This document shows, one piece after another, positions 1 to 9,480 of a DNA stretch of 64,000 nucleotides. Location of the stretch: contig CM062290.1 in NCBI GenBank assembly GCA_031216915.1, positions 386,180,718 through 386,244,717 of the forward strand. The letters are read 5' to 3'. The position numbers and the translations under genes are program-made. Position 1 is the stretch's first letter. Every line of letters starts with the position of its first letter. The notes under the pieces were generated by a model. The model was not told the DNA's origin, searched no databases, and saw only the letters and a program-made list of their open reading frames with translations. Origin of the DNA: Pictodentalium vernedei (taxonomy: Eukaryota > Mollusca > Scaphopoda > Dentaliida > Dentaliidae).

Positions 1-1175
1 ATTGCCAGCGGCAACATTTTTTGACAGAAAGTGAAGAAGATTTATAGCTTCCATCTAGAGGTTACCCCAAACAAGAATACTAAGTTTCAAACCAATCTGA
101 TCATAAAAGTCCCTGTAGGGCGTGCCAAATGAATATATTGATGCCTTACTAAACTGAGTTCAAGGTCGTTGACAGCAGTGAGATTTTTTGATGGAAAAGG
201 AAGAAAATCGATAGCTCCCATTTAGAGGTCACCCCAAACAAGCATGCCAGGTTTCAAAACATTCTGATCATAAAAGTGCCCTGAAGGGTGTGCCAAAGTG
301 AAATATTGGAAGCCTGACTTAACCGAGTTCTAAGAACGTTGCCAGCAGCAACATTTTTTGATGGATGGAAATGGAAGAAAATCGACAGCTCCAATCTAGA
401 GAGCACCACAAACAAAGATGCCAGGTTTCAAAGCAATCCAATCATAAATATGCCCTGTAGGGTGTGCCAAAGGGAAATATTGAGGTCTGACTTAACTAAG
501 TTTTAAAAACAGTGCCAGCGGCAACATTTTTTGATGGAAATGGAAGAAGATGAAAAGTTCCCAGCTAGAGGTCACCCCAAACAAGCATACCAAGTTTCAA
601 AGTGACCTGGTCAAAAATGTACACTGCAGGGTGTGCCAAAGGGAAATACTGATGCATAGCTGCACTTAGCTCCTCGAAGGTCATTGCCAGCGGCAATATT
701 TGTTGACGGAAATCAAACAAAATCGATAGCTCCCATCTAGAGGTAACCCCAAACAAGCATACCAAGTTTCAAACCGATCTGATCTTAAATGTGCCCTGTA
801 GGGCGTGCCAAACGAATATATTGATGCCTGACTAAACGAAGTTCAATGTTTGTTGCCAGCGGCAACATTTGTTGATGGAAATGGAAGAAAATCAATGGCT
901 CCCATCTAGAGGTCACCCCAAACAAGTGTACCAAGTTTCAAAGCAATCCAATCATAAATGTGCCCTGTACGGTGTGCCAAAGGGAAATATTGAGGTCTGA
1001 CTAAACTAAGTTCAAAAAACGTTGCCAGCGGCAACATTTTTTGACAGAAATGGAAGAAAATCGACAGCTCCCATCTAGAGGTCACCCCAAACTAGCATAC
1101 AAAGTTTCAAAGCGATCTATCATAAATGCAACCTGTGCAGTGTGCCAAAGGAAATTGTGGATGTATGTATGTATG
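1..1175 (+). repeat. Tandem array E1, about 170 bp units (left end cut by window)
   Basis: Seven diverged units of roughly 165-173 bp begin near 1, 165, 338, 510, 683, 853 and 1021. Each starts with a variant of GTTGCCAGCGGCAAC, a dyad with 6 bp arms, then a purine-rich stretch, a CACCCCAAACAAGCATACC block and a second short dyad, CCCTGTAGGG. The same unit family reappears at 51063-53010. There is no coding capacity: short reading frames here are by-products of the repeat. The array is followed by the common 3' module at 1176-1259. It resembles the pearl-type bivalve elements, which carry tandem cores of about 160 bp; that link is inference. Confidence 0.85.
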
Positions 1176-1432
1176 CCCGTACGTATCTACGTATATACGC
1201 AGATGGGCAAGAAGTGATGGCAACAGCTCGGCTTGAGTTTGTCAAATTGAGCTAAAAAATGATTGGACAAAATCTTTTACTTGTGAATACCCTTTCTCCC
1301 AATATAGTCCATCAATATACCAAGTGATGGCAAAAGCTCAGCTTGACCTTGTCAAGTTGAGCTAAAAATGATTGGGCGAAATCTTTTACTTGTGAATACC
1401 CTTTCTCCCAATATGGTTCATCAATATACCAA
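1176..1432 (+). repeat. 3' module of E1 with terminal hairpin, duplicated at 110 bp period
   Basis: A GTATGTATGTATG/ACGTACG-like stretch leads into AAGTGATGGCAACAGCTC, then a stem in which AGCTC pairs with GAGCT, then a run of A. The segment starting with AAGTGATGGCA occurs twice, at 1212 and 1322, so the hairpin end plus about 60 bp of 3' flank is tandemly duplicated. The same module closes E5 at 53030-53118. Confidence 0.75.
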
Positions 1433-1740
1433 AGATCATTCAAATCTGACATGTACTGACAGAGATACAGCAGTCTAAAGTTGTTATGGACAAATGGTCA
1501 AAAAGACAGACCCCATTTGCTAGATCCCCCTCAAACTTCGTTTTGGAGGGTGAATAATAGTCTAAAGGCCCTTGCCAGTGTTCATGCCGGGCCAGAACTG
1601 GGCGTTGCCAAATATTTAGCCAACCTGAATAGGTTTTAGCCAAATGAAATGTTTCAGTGCCAAACTCTTGATGAGACAGATGAGTTTGTTTGTCTGTGAA
1701 ATGAGCCAAATCAAGTTATTAGTTACCTTGTTTCAAGCCC

Positions 1741-1814
1741 GCTCCCTTCCGTGAATCTAGTATGCATCATCTGGAAATGAATCGTAAATGCATGCTACAT
1801 TCACAGAAGGGAGC
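1741..1814. repeat. Foldback repeat
   Basis: The arms start GCTCCCTTCCGTGAATCTAG and end CTACATTCACAGAAGGGAGC, with a third pairing block of ATGCAT type, around a loop of about 20 bases. No flanking duplication was recognised. It looks like a small non-autonomous foldback element. Confidence 0.6.
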
Positions 1815-1856
1815 AGGTCAGCGATTCTCTCAACAGTGATTTTTGTTTAACAGCTT

Positions 1857-2082
1857 TAATGACACATTCAACAGTCAGGGCCATATTGCGTCACAGTTTT
1901 ACTAGAGGAAGAAACCTGAGTATCAAGAGAGAACCACCAAGTGGTGGCAAGCAATGGCCAAACTCTCCACCTTATTAAGCCAGCACAAACACAGTTAGAG
2001 GTGGTTGATGGCAAAGCACCATCGACACAATCCTCAAACTGGATGGGATGAACAGCTTACTGAAATATGGCAACACATGTTG
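1857..2082 (-). repeat. Degenerate SINE relic
   Basis: The order of blocks (cacagttttac, gagagaaccacc-gag-like, gcaatggc, ggttgatggcaaagcaccatcgaca) follows the body of the SINEs at 3113-3418 and 50061-50433, with many differences. Neither the tRNA-like head nor the A-rich tail can be recognised, so this is an old truncated copy. Confidence 0.45.
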
Positions 2083-2641
2083 CTGCACTCAATAATATAG
2101 ATTAATTACTTCCTAAATGAGCCGATTTTGTGAAGTATTTTTCTGATTGAATGACGGTTTTTGTAAAGCTTAAGATTTACATAAAATCAGGATTTCTGCT
2201 TGGCCGTTTTTGGGTCCCATAACCAGACACATTTCCCTCGGCAGTGGTGTTTAGAAAAATGTTGAATTATGCTTGTTTCCGGGTGTGGAATTAGTCGTAT
2301 TTTTCTGTAGTGATATCGCAGCCCAATAAGTAAAATTTGGTTGTGGATAAACGTATTGTTGTGACATTATGTATAACATGTATCACCCCCTCCCCGCCCC
2401 GCTCCCATGACTGTTTCTTTTAAATCTTCAAATGTTTGAACTTCTGACACATTGGTTCATGAGATGTAACTTAACAAGGAATAAATAGTTGGCATAGAAT
2501 CATCATACACGGAGGATGGCAAAGAAATCAGAAATCTCAACACAGGGTAATCTAAAAGTTTCGCCTCAAGGCACTCTAGAATTCTGACATCAATCATTTA
2601 AATTGACTTTCAGTCAGGTGAGCTCAACAATGGTTACTTAC

Positions 2642-2789
2642 AACATTCTCATTGATAGTGTAGGACTGAGGTGGTTCTTTTTCTCCTTTTCTGTGATGAG
2701 TAACCTTACCAACTCGTAGAACTCCCTTCTCTCTGAATACCCAGCTAGCTAAGTTCAGGGCCAACTCTTGGTTTCCAGATTTTCCATAC
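2642..2789 (-). CDS. DDOST: DDOST (OST48) internal exon
   Basis: On the minus strand the exon has acceptor TTTTGCAG before 2789 and donor GTAAGT after 2642. It is 148 nt: one base completing a Lys codon split with the upstream exon, then 49 codons. It encodes YGKSGNQELALNLASWVFRE, then GVLRVG and a VTHHRKGEKEPP block, the conserved segment of the 48 kDa subunit of the oligosaccharyltransferase. That subunit is an ER membrane protein of the complex that transfers the lipid-linked glycan to Asn in nascent proteins. Phase and protein continuity with the exon at 26827-26972 are exact. No frameshift or stop is seen, so it looks functional. The 24 kb intron upstream is filled by DIRS copies A, B and C. 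The identification comes from my recognition of the family and was not checked by search. Confidence 0.9.
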
Positions 2790-2955
2790 CTGCAAAATAC
2801 AGAAAAAGTGTTGCTTAGTCTTCAGTCATCCTGCATGTTTATGGTCATCTGCAACCTATCTAGTATTTTTTTTCATCTCTGACTGGCGTATTCAAATTTA
2901 TATTCTGCCAAGTTAGCAATTTCCAACTTTGAAAGTCTACCTCCAGTGGCTTTGA

Positions 2956-3018
2956 AGTTGTTTCTAGTCAAGTCTTGGCTGCCTACAGAAGCAGCCAAGA
3001 CTTGCCTAGATACAACTG
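2956..3018. repeat. Hairpin in DDOST intron
   Basis: CAAGTCTTGGCTGC at 2969-2982 pairs with GCAGCCAAGACTTG at 2991-3004 around 8 bases, with outer imperfect pairing (agttgtttctag / ctagatacaact). A related string, TCAAGTCTTGGTTGCCTGCC, occurs near 50693 in the segmentally duplicated region. Confidence 0.6.
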
Positions 3019-3112
3019 ACAAGTTACTTATAAAACAAGTTCTGAGTTTAAACAAACAATGCATGTTGTTAGGGCATGTGTTCCTTTGACGGCACAGGCG
3101 AGATGAAATTCA

Positions 3113-3418
3113 TTTACTGGTGTTTACAGCCACATATTTCTGCACAATGGCTAATCATGACCGTGACAGTTTTACGGGTGGAGGAAGCCGGAGTACTTGG
3201 AGAGAACCACTGAGCAATGGCGAGCAACAGTCAGCTCCCCAACATACTAACTCCACACAAGTACGGTTAGCATTGGTTGAAGACAGGTGCACCATCAACA
3301 TGCAGTATGCCTTTGTACACAGCACCACCACGTAGCAATGGGGGTGAAGTGTCTTACCCAATGACAATACGGTTGCCGCAGGTGGGGCTCAAACCAAGGA
3401 CCTTTTGACGTGCACCCA
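3113..3418 (-). mobile_element. tRNA-derived SINE with 12 bp target duplication
   Basis: AGATGAAATTCA occurs at 3101-3112 and 3419-3430 as a perfect target-site duplication. The body is a diverged copy of the SINE at 50061-50433. On the minus strand the head contains a B-box-like GGTTTGAGCCCC and the TGGGTAAGACACTTCACCCC block; the 3' end (low coordinates) carries the ...GGCTGTAAACACCA tail. The A box is missing, so the head is slightly 5' truncated. It lies antisense-neutral in a DDOST intron, in the same orientation as the gene. Confidence 0.8.
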
Positions 3419-3420
3419 AG

Positions 3421-3638
3421 ATGAAATTCAAGTAATCTAGAAGACACAGGTAGAATAATGACTTTTTATGGGTTAACTAAAATAACAGTTGATCCATGTA
3501 ATTAAATTCTTATCAAAGCATTTCTTTGTTACTTAATCTTATTTATCTTGCTTAATTTTTTTATAAGACTTTTGGAAGATAAATTATTTGCTGCTAGTTT
3601 ATTTGGAGTGAATAAACTGAGTAAATAATACTCATGAA
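3421..3638. other. AT-rich intron sequence
   Basis: Nothing recognisable. It is the left flank of DIRS copy A and ends ...ACTCATGAA immediately before the element. Confidence 0.5.
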
Positions 3639-3666
3639 GTTAAAAAATTTATAGTAATTTATATAT

Positions 3667-3866
3667 TTTTTATACTTACCAATGACCCAGACTTAGCTGG
3701 TGCTAACTCTAACAAAACCAGGGCCAAACACAAATTTTGCCCCCCAATCCCCAAAATTTGCATCCAAAACAAAAAGAAATCATGTCCTAAAGGACCTCCA
3801 TACTACGCCTCTACTGCGCATGCGCAGTGACGCAGACGTCCCGAAATTGGCGCCAATTATCATTCT
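3667..3866. repeat. Left inverted terminal repeat of DIRS A, with NRF1-like palindrome
   Basis: About 200 bp complementary to 17577-17776. It contains TGCGCATGCGCA at 3815-3826, which is the palindromic consensus of nuclear respiratory factor 1, plus a GGCGCC site. The same palindrome is perfect at 17618, 17953, 6787, 13458 and 61897, and has one mismatch at 24740. Confidence 0.8.
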
Positions 3867-3941
3867 TACTGGCAGTGCCTGGTCAGCGCTATGTACTCAG
3901 CGGGGAGGCAAGAGTTCCCAACTCCAGGGAGGGCCATCCCC

Positions 3942-4023
3942 GTCTGGGTCATTGGTAAGTATAAAAAATATATAAATTACTATAAATTTTTTAACATTTT
4001 TATACTGTACCAATGACCCAGAC
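3942..4023. repeat. Internal complementary region of DIRS A
   Basis: The first part (GTCTGGGTCATTGGTAAGTA to TTTTTTAAC) is the reverse complement of the left end. The second part (ATTTTTATACTGTACC to CCAGAC) is the reverse complement of the standard right end. Together they mirror the joined ends of a circular intermediate, as in DIRS-1, where this region templates completion of the termini. Confidence 0.85.
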
Positions 4024-4518
4024 TTAGCTGAATAGTAAACAGGCTGGAGGGCCTAGGACATAGAGGAAAATCCAATAAGCTCAACTATATAGTAAAGAGG
4101 TAACCCCTTAAGGAGAAAAGGAGTATTAGGCTTTACATGTATCTTTCTTATTTAATCTTAAATTAGAAAGATACACTACCCTTAATAATTGAGCACAATA
4201 ACATTCATGTTCTCTATTAACATCCAGTATAACCCTTATACTAATTATTTTTAAAGCAAGCCAATAAATAAAGTAGTCCAGAGAATTGAGACTCTTTATA
4301 GTCATTTAAAAGTGTCCGAGTATTGTATATTAAAGCCTGTTTGACACTTGACATATACAAATGCTTCACACCGAGCTACACTTTAAAAATAAGACATGAA
4401 TGAATTTAAACATTAATATTACACTTTAAAACCATCCCGGAAGCGACTCAGAAATACTGACTTGGAGGAGGCATTCCCTTGCTTTTCACTATAAAGCAGG
4501 TGACCTAAGGGAACACCC

Positions 4519-4535
4519 GCCCCCCCCCCCCCCCT
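4519..4535. repeat. Poly-C tract in DIRS A
   Basis: A C homopolymer just downstream of the YR frame. The homologous site in B (about 18658) is short (about 8 C); in C (about 7479) and D (about 62586) it is long. This is length variation by slippage at one homologous spot. Confidence 0.7.
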
Positions 4536-4631
4536 TCCCCTTGCCCTGGGTCAAATAGCCCAGAGCGAAGAGGGCAGCCGGACGGAGTCACTGCCGGAAC
4601 AGAAAGCCTGCATAACTATAGTTGCAACTGT

Positions 4632-6611
4632 TTAGTGGACGACATTCTGAGCAACAGATAACGGACCTAAACAATGCAGGTCTCCAGAAATGGACTCAAT
4701 ATTTCTGAGATAAAAATTCGTAAATGTGGATGGCTGAGACCAATAAGCAGCCTTCATTAAATCTGTAATAGCAACACTATTAGCATAAGCCCAGGAAGTA
4801 GAAAGAGCTCTTACTTCATGAGCAGAAATCTTAAGCACAGACTGCTGAGAAGAAGATAAATCTTCATAAGCAGTACGGATAGTTAACTGAATCCATCTAG
4901 CAATAGAATGGACTGAAATATCCTTTCTATTAGGCATCAAAGACAGAAAGAAACGTTTCCGTCCCTTTCTGATAAACTGAGATCTCTGTTTATAGATACG
5001 TAATGCTCTAACAGGACAGAGTAAAGGCCTACGTCCGTCTGAAGACGGAAGAGCCTTAATAACAATAGGTTCCGGATATTTATTAGGAGCCTGATTCTTA
5101 GCTAAAAAACCCACATTAGTAGTGAAGGTGATAGTATTCCCAACACTACGATAATGAGAATCATCCACCGATAGTGCATGAAGCTCACTGACTCTTCTAG
5201 CAGAAGAAAAAGCTAAGAGAAAAGCTGTCTTATAAGATAAGAATTTGAAATCTACTGTCCCAAGAGGTTCAAATGGCTTTTCCTTCAATTTAAGAAGAAC
5301 CCAAGCTAAATTCCACTTAGGAATTAATCTAAGAGTTCTGGGTCTATTTATCGAAAAGTTTCTAACGAACTTCGATAAAGAGACATTAGATCCAATTTGT
5401 AAACTATCATGATGTGCATAGGTATCAGATAACATAGATCTATAACCCTTTATAGTAACAGGCTGCAGTTTGATTTCGTCAAACAAGTATACTAGAAAGT
5501 TTGCAATGTCTGGTATAGAGGGATCGAATATATCTACAAAATGATCCCTACACCAACGACGAAAAACCTTCCACTTAGCCGCATAGTTTAGCGAAGAGGA
5601 GGTCCTCCTACAGTTAGAAATCGCGTCCACTGCTTGTCCTGTAAAGTGCTTGCCATGCAAGAAGGACCGCACAACGGAAAAACGTGAAGGTTGAGACCTT
5701 GCGGGTTGTGATGGAGTTGGCGCGATTTCCCCTGCGAAAGAAGATCCTCCCGTGGAGGAAGCTTCCGCGGTAGGTCCCACAACAGACACCTGAGTAGATT
5801 TATCCACGGTCTCTGTGGCGACAGAGATGCTACCAACAGAATCTTGCATTGAGATTGTTTTATCTTTAGCAATACTTGTTGAATTAACGGCGCTGGAGGA
5901 TACGCATATCGTATCATTCCGTCCCAAGGGATCGACAGAGCGTCTACTGCAAATGCTCTTGGATCCGGACACGGAGACACATACGTCTGCAACTGATTGT
6001 TGAGATGTGTCGCAAATAAGTCTATCATTGGCCGTTCCCATTGGTAGCAAATCTGATTGAATACTTGTTTGTTGAGAGTCCACTCCGACGGCAACAAGCG
6101 ACCCTTTCGTGAAAGGGAGTCTGCTAGCACATTCAGACGACCCGGTATGTGACGGACCGAAAGAAGAACGTGATGTTCTAACGCAAACAGAAGGATTCTT
6201 TCCGTTAGATTGAACAACGGAACTGAATGAGTGCCTCCCTGATTCCGTATATACGCCACTACTGTCATATTGTCGGATAGGATTTGGACATGAGCATTGT
6301 GAATAATGTCCATCCAGTGACGTAACGCAAGCCAAATTGACATCATTTCCTTGATGTTTATGTGCTTGCACAGGAATTGCGAATCCCAAAGACCCTGGCA
6401 TCTCGATTCCGTTGGGATTAATGATGCACCCCAACCTGTTTGACTGGCATCCGTCATAACGGTAAAACTCGGATCCGGCAACTGCAGCGGAACTCCTTGA
6501 GTTAACCACTGAATGTTTGCCCAAGTCTGAATCTCTTGTTTCACTTGATCTGACAAGAGAACGTCCACATCGAGCGAATGAATTTTCACACTCCAATTCT
6601 GAGTCAGGAAA
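4632..6611 (-). pseudogene. DIRS A tyrosine recombinase frame (C-terminal part)
   Basis: The frame ends in a tyrosine recombinase domain like that of copy B: SSARRVSELH carries the catalytic Arg, SAHEVRALS the H-x-x-R pair and FTNFYLRNI the nucleophilic Tyr. The YR would join the double-stranded circular intermediate to target DNA. The sequence upstream of 6611 belongs to copy C, so about 55 apparent N-terminal residues of the open frame (6612-6773) are C terminus sequence and not part of this protein. The domain itself is intact, but its natural upstream sequence is 7 kb away at 13619. It overlaps the RNase H/MT frame in another phase. Confidence 0.85.
5588..6611 (-). pseudogene. DIRS A RNase H and MT-like segment of the RT frame
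   Basis: Contains an RNase H domain (TVMTDASQTGWGASL, ILSDNMTVVAYIRNQGGTHS, RHIPGRLNVLADSLSRKG) followed by the DLFATHLNN...YAYPPAPLIQQ segment, which corresponds to the adenine-methyltransferase-like region of many DIRS elements. It ends at the stop at 5588. The RT part of the same frame resumes at 13619 on the far side of copy C. It differs from B by scattered substitutions. Confidence 0.8.
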
Positions 6612-6786
6612 GTTAAAAAATTTATAGTAATTTATATATTTTTTATACTTACCAATGACCCAGACATAGCTGGTGCTAACTCTTAAAATATAGGGCCAAA
6701 CACAAATTTTGCCCCCCAATCCCCAAAATTTGCATCTAAAACTAAAGAAAACATGTCCTGAAAGGCCCTCCACACCTCGCCCCCAC

Positions 6787-6798
6787 TGCGCATGCGCA
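6787..6798. promoter_or_regulatory. NRF1-like palindrome in left terminus of DIRS C
   Basis: A perfect TGCGCATGCGCA within the inverted terminus. The mate in the right terminus is at 13458-13469. It is preserved although the coding region is ruined. Confidence 0.55.
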
Positions 6799-6913
6799 GT
6801 GTCAAGGACGTTCCGAAATTGGCGCCATTTATCATTCTAATAACCAGTGCCTGGTAAGCGCTATGTACTCAGCGGGGAGGCAAGAGTTCCCAACTCCTGG
6901 GAGGGCCATCCCC

Positions 6914-6995
6914 GTCTGGGTCATTGGTAAGTATAAAAAATATATAAATTACTATAAATTTTTTAACATTTTTATACTGTACCAATGACCCAGAC
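6914..6995. repeat. Internal complementary region of DIRS C
   Basis: Same two-part structure as in A and B. It is complementary to C's left end (AGTATAAAAAATATATAAAT...) and right end (ACAGTATAAAAAT). Its perfect state contrasts with the decayed coding sequence. Confidence 0.85.
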
Positions 6996-7559
6996 ATAGC
7001 TGAATAGTAAAAAGGCTGGAGGGCCAAGGACATAGAGCAAAATGGAATACGCTCAATAAAATAAAATAGAGTCATCCCCTGTAGGGAAAAGAAGTAATAG
7101 GCCTTACATGTATCTTTCTTATTTATGATAAATTAGAAAGATACAACACCTTCCAAAAATTGAGCTTCATACATCCATGTACTCTATTAATATCCAATAA
7201 TCCCTATACTAATAATTTTTAAAGTAAGCCAATAATAAAGTAAGTCTAGAGAATAGAGACTCTTATACTCTTAAAAGTGTGTGAGAATTGCATAATCATG
7301 TCCGTTGACATATGCAATATTCAAAAGCTATACTTTAAAAACTAAGACTTGAATGAATTTTATAAACTTAAACTTCTCACTAAACAACCATCCCAATAAC
7401 AGCTCAGAATTACTAACTCCGGAGGAGGTATCCCCTTGTTTTCATAGTAAAAACAGGTGACCCAAGGGAACACCCTCCCCCCCCCCCCCCCCCCTTTTTC
7501 TTGCCCTGGGTCCAATAGCCCAGAGCGAAGAGGGCAGCCGAACGGAGACACTGCCAAAA

Positions 7560-8720
7560 CAGACAGCCTACCTAGCTATAGTAGCAACTGTTAAGTGAAT
7601 GACATTCTGAGCAGTAGATAATAGACCTAACAATAGAGGCCTCCAGAAATGGACTCGATATTTCTGAGATAAAATTCATGAATGGATGGCTGAGCGCAAT
7701 GAGCAGCCTTCAAAAATCTATAATAGCAACACTATTAATGTAAGCCCAAGAAGTAGAAGAACTCTTACTTCATGAGCCGAAATCTTAAGCACAACTGCTA
7801 AGCCAATGATATACCATAAGCAGTACGCTAGTTAATAGAATCCATTAACAATAAAATGGAGCGTAACGTCCTTCTACTAGACATCAAAGACAGAAGAAGC
7901 TTACGCCCTTGTAATAAACAGATATCTGTTTATAAATACATAAACTGTACCCGGAAAGAGTAAAGGCCTATGCCCATACGAAGACGGAAGGACCTTAAAA
8001 TAATAGGTTCCGGATAATAGGAGCCTAACTCTTATGCAACAATCCAACCTAAATAGTAACGGAAGTATTGATTCCGAAACTATGAAAGTGAAAATCATCC
8101 ATCGATAGTGCATGAAACTCACTGACTCTACAGTAAAAGAGAAACCAACAGAATTACTGTCTAAAAGGTCAGAATTTGAAAACTACTGTTTCCAGAGGCT
8201 CAAATGATTACTTAGCTAAATAAGAACCGAAGTTAAAATCCGTATAGGAATTTAATCTAAAGATTCTAAGTCTATTTATCAAAAAGTTACTAACTGACTT
8301 AGATAAAGAGACAAAAGACTCAATTGTAAACTATCGTAGAGTGCATAGGTATGAGGTAACATAAACCTATAACCTAAATAACAACAGGCTGCAGTAGATC
8401 TTGTGAAACAAGTATACTAAAAACTAGCAATGCGTAGTATGGAGGGATCAACCATATGAACATAATGATCCCTACACCACGACGGAAGAGCCTCCACTTT
8501 AGTCGCATAGAATAGCGAAGAAGAGGATCTCCTATAGTAAGAAATCGCGTCCAAAGCTCGTCCAGTACAGTGCTTACAATGCAATACGGACCACACAACG
8601 GAATACATGAAGGTTGCGACCTTGCTGGTTGTGATAAAGATGACACGATTTACCCAGTGAAAAAAGATCCTCACATAGAGGAAGATTTCACGTTAAGATC
8701 CACAGTAGACAAGAGAGTAA
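7560..8720 (-). pseudogene. DIRS C tyrosine recombinase relic
   Basis: The nucleotide sequence aligns with the YR region of A and B (for example the TCAGAAATATCGAGTCCAT and TCATGAGC...AAATCTTAAG segments) but has multiple frameshifts and stops. Only short open pieces remain, at 7901-8122 and 8374-8674. No active recombinase can be made. The same lesions occur in copy D at 63009-63782, so decay preceded the spread of this lineage. Confidence 0.85.
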
Positions 8721-8779
8721 ATTACTCATGATCTCTGTGAAGATAGAGATGCTATCAACAGAAATGTATTGTGGTTGTT

Positions 8780-9480
8780 TATCTTAGCAATACCTGCTAA
8801 AACAACAGCGCCGGAGGATACGCGTATCCTATCATTCCGTCCTATAGATCAGTAGAGCGTTAACAGTATTAGCTCAGAGATCTGGACAAGCTAACACATA
8901 CGTCTGCAATTGATAAGCAAGCTGTGTCATAAATAAAACATCATTGGGCGCTCCCATAGATAGCAAATCTGATTAAATACTTGTTTGTTGAGAGTCCATT
9001 CTGACAGCAACAAGCGACCCGTAAGAGAACGGGAGTGCGATAAAACAATCAGACGACCCAGAATATGACGGACCAAAACTGAACTTGGTGTACTATAACC
9101 AACAGACGGATTCTTTCCATTAAATTGAATAACGGGAAGGAAAGAGTGCCTCCCTGGTTCCGGAGATACGCCACTACTGTCGAATTAAAGGACAGGAATT
9201 TGGGCCTGCGTTTCTGAATAATGTTCATGCAATGACATAAAGCAAGCCTAAAAAACATTATTCCGCGGAAGTTAAACTGATAGCTAAAAGACTGCGGAAC
9301 CCAAAGACCCTGGCACTTCGAATCCGTAGGGATCAGTATATATCCCAATCTGTTTGACTGGCAACCGTCATAACAGCCACACTAGGGTCCGGCAACTGCG
9401 GCGGCACTCTCTGAGTCAACCACCGAATGTTTGCCCCAGTCTGAATCTCTTGTAACACTATATAGACAAGAGAATGTATA
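8780..9480 (-). pseudogene. DIRS C RNase H / MT-like relic
   Basis: It aligns with B about 19990-20700. Open pieces such as 9049-9348 retain GYILIPTDSKCQGLWVPQS and VVAYLRNQGGT strings from RNase H, out of frame with each other. Directly after (near 9480) the sequence jumps to gag: B 20706 is joined to B about 22010, deleting the whole RT. Confidence 0.8.

Larger units (their letters stand above)
1433..2641. other. DDOST intron or downstream region, no gene recognised
   Basis: I found no exon here. It contains a foldback (1741-1814), an old degenerate copy of the SINE family (about 1857-2082) and a C-rich stretch near 2384-2406. A reading frame at 1440-1709 on the minus strand has no recognisable domain. 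The next DDOST exon downstream of 2642-2789 was looked for on the minus strand and not found, so it probably lies left of the window. Confidence 0.5.

Noticed and set aside
1-1175. CRISPR array
   Set aside because: Regular spacing is due to whole-unit tandem repetition of about 170 bp with no unique spacers; the genome is eukaryotic.
6612-6773. N-terminal 55 residues of the long open frame 4632-6773
   Set aside because: They derive from the left end of DIRS copy C; the frame is a fusion made by the insertion.
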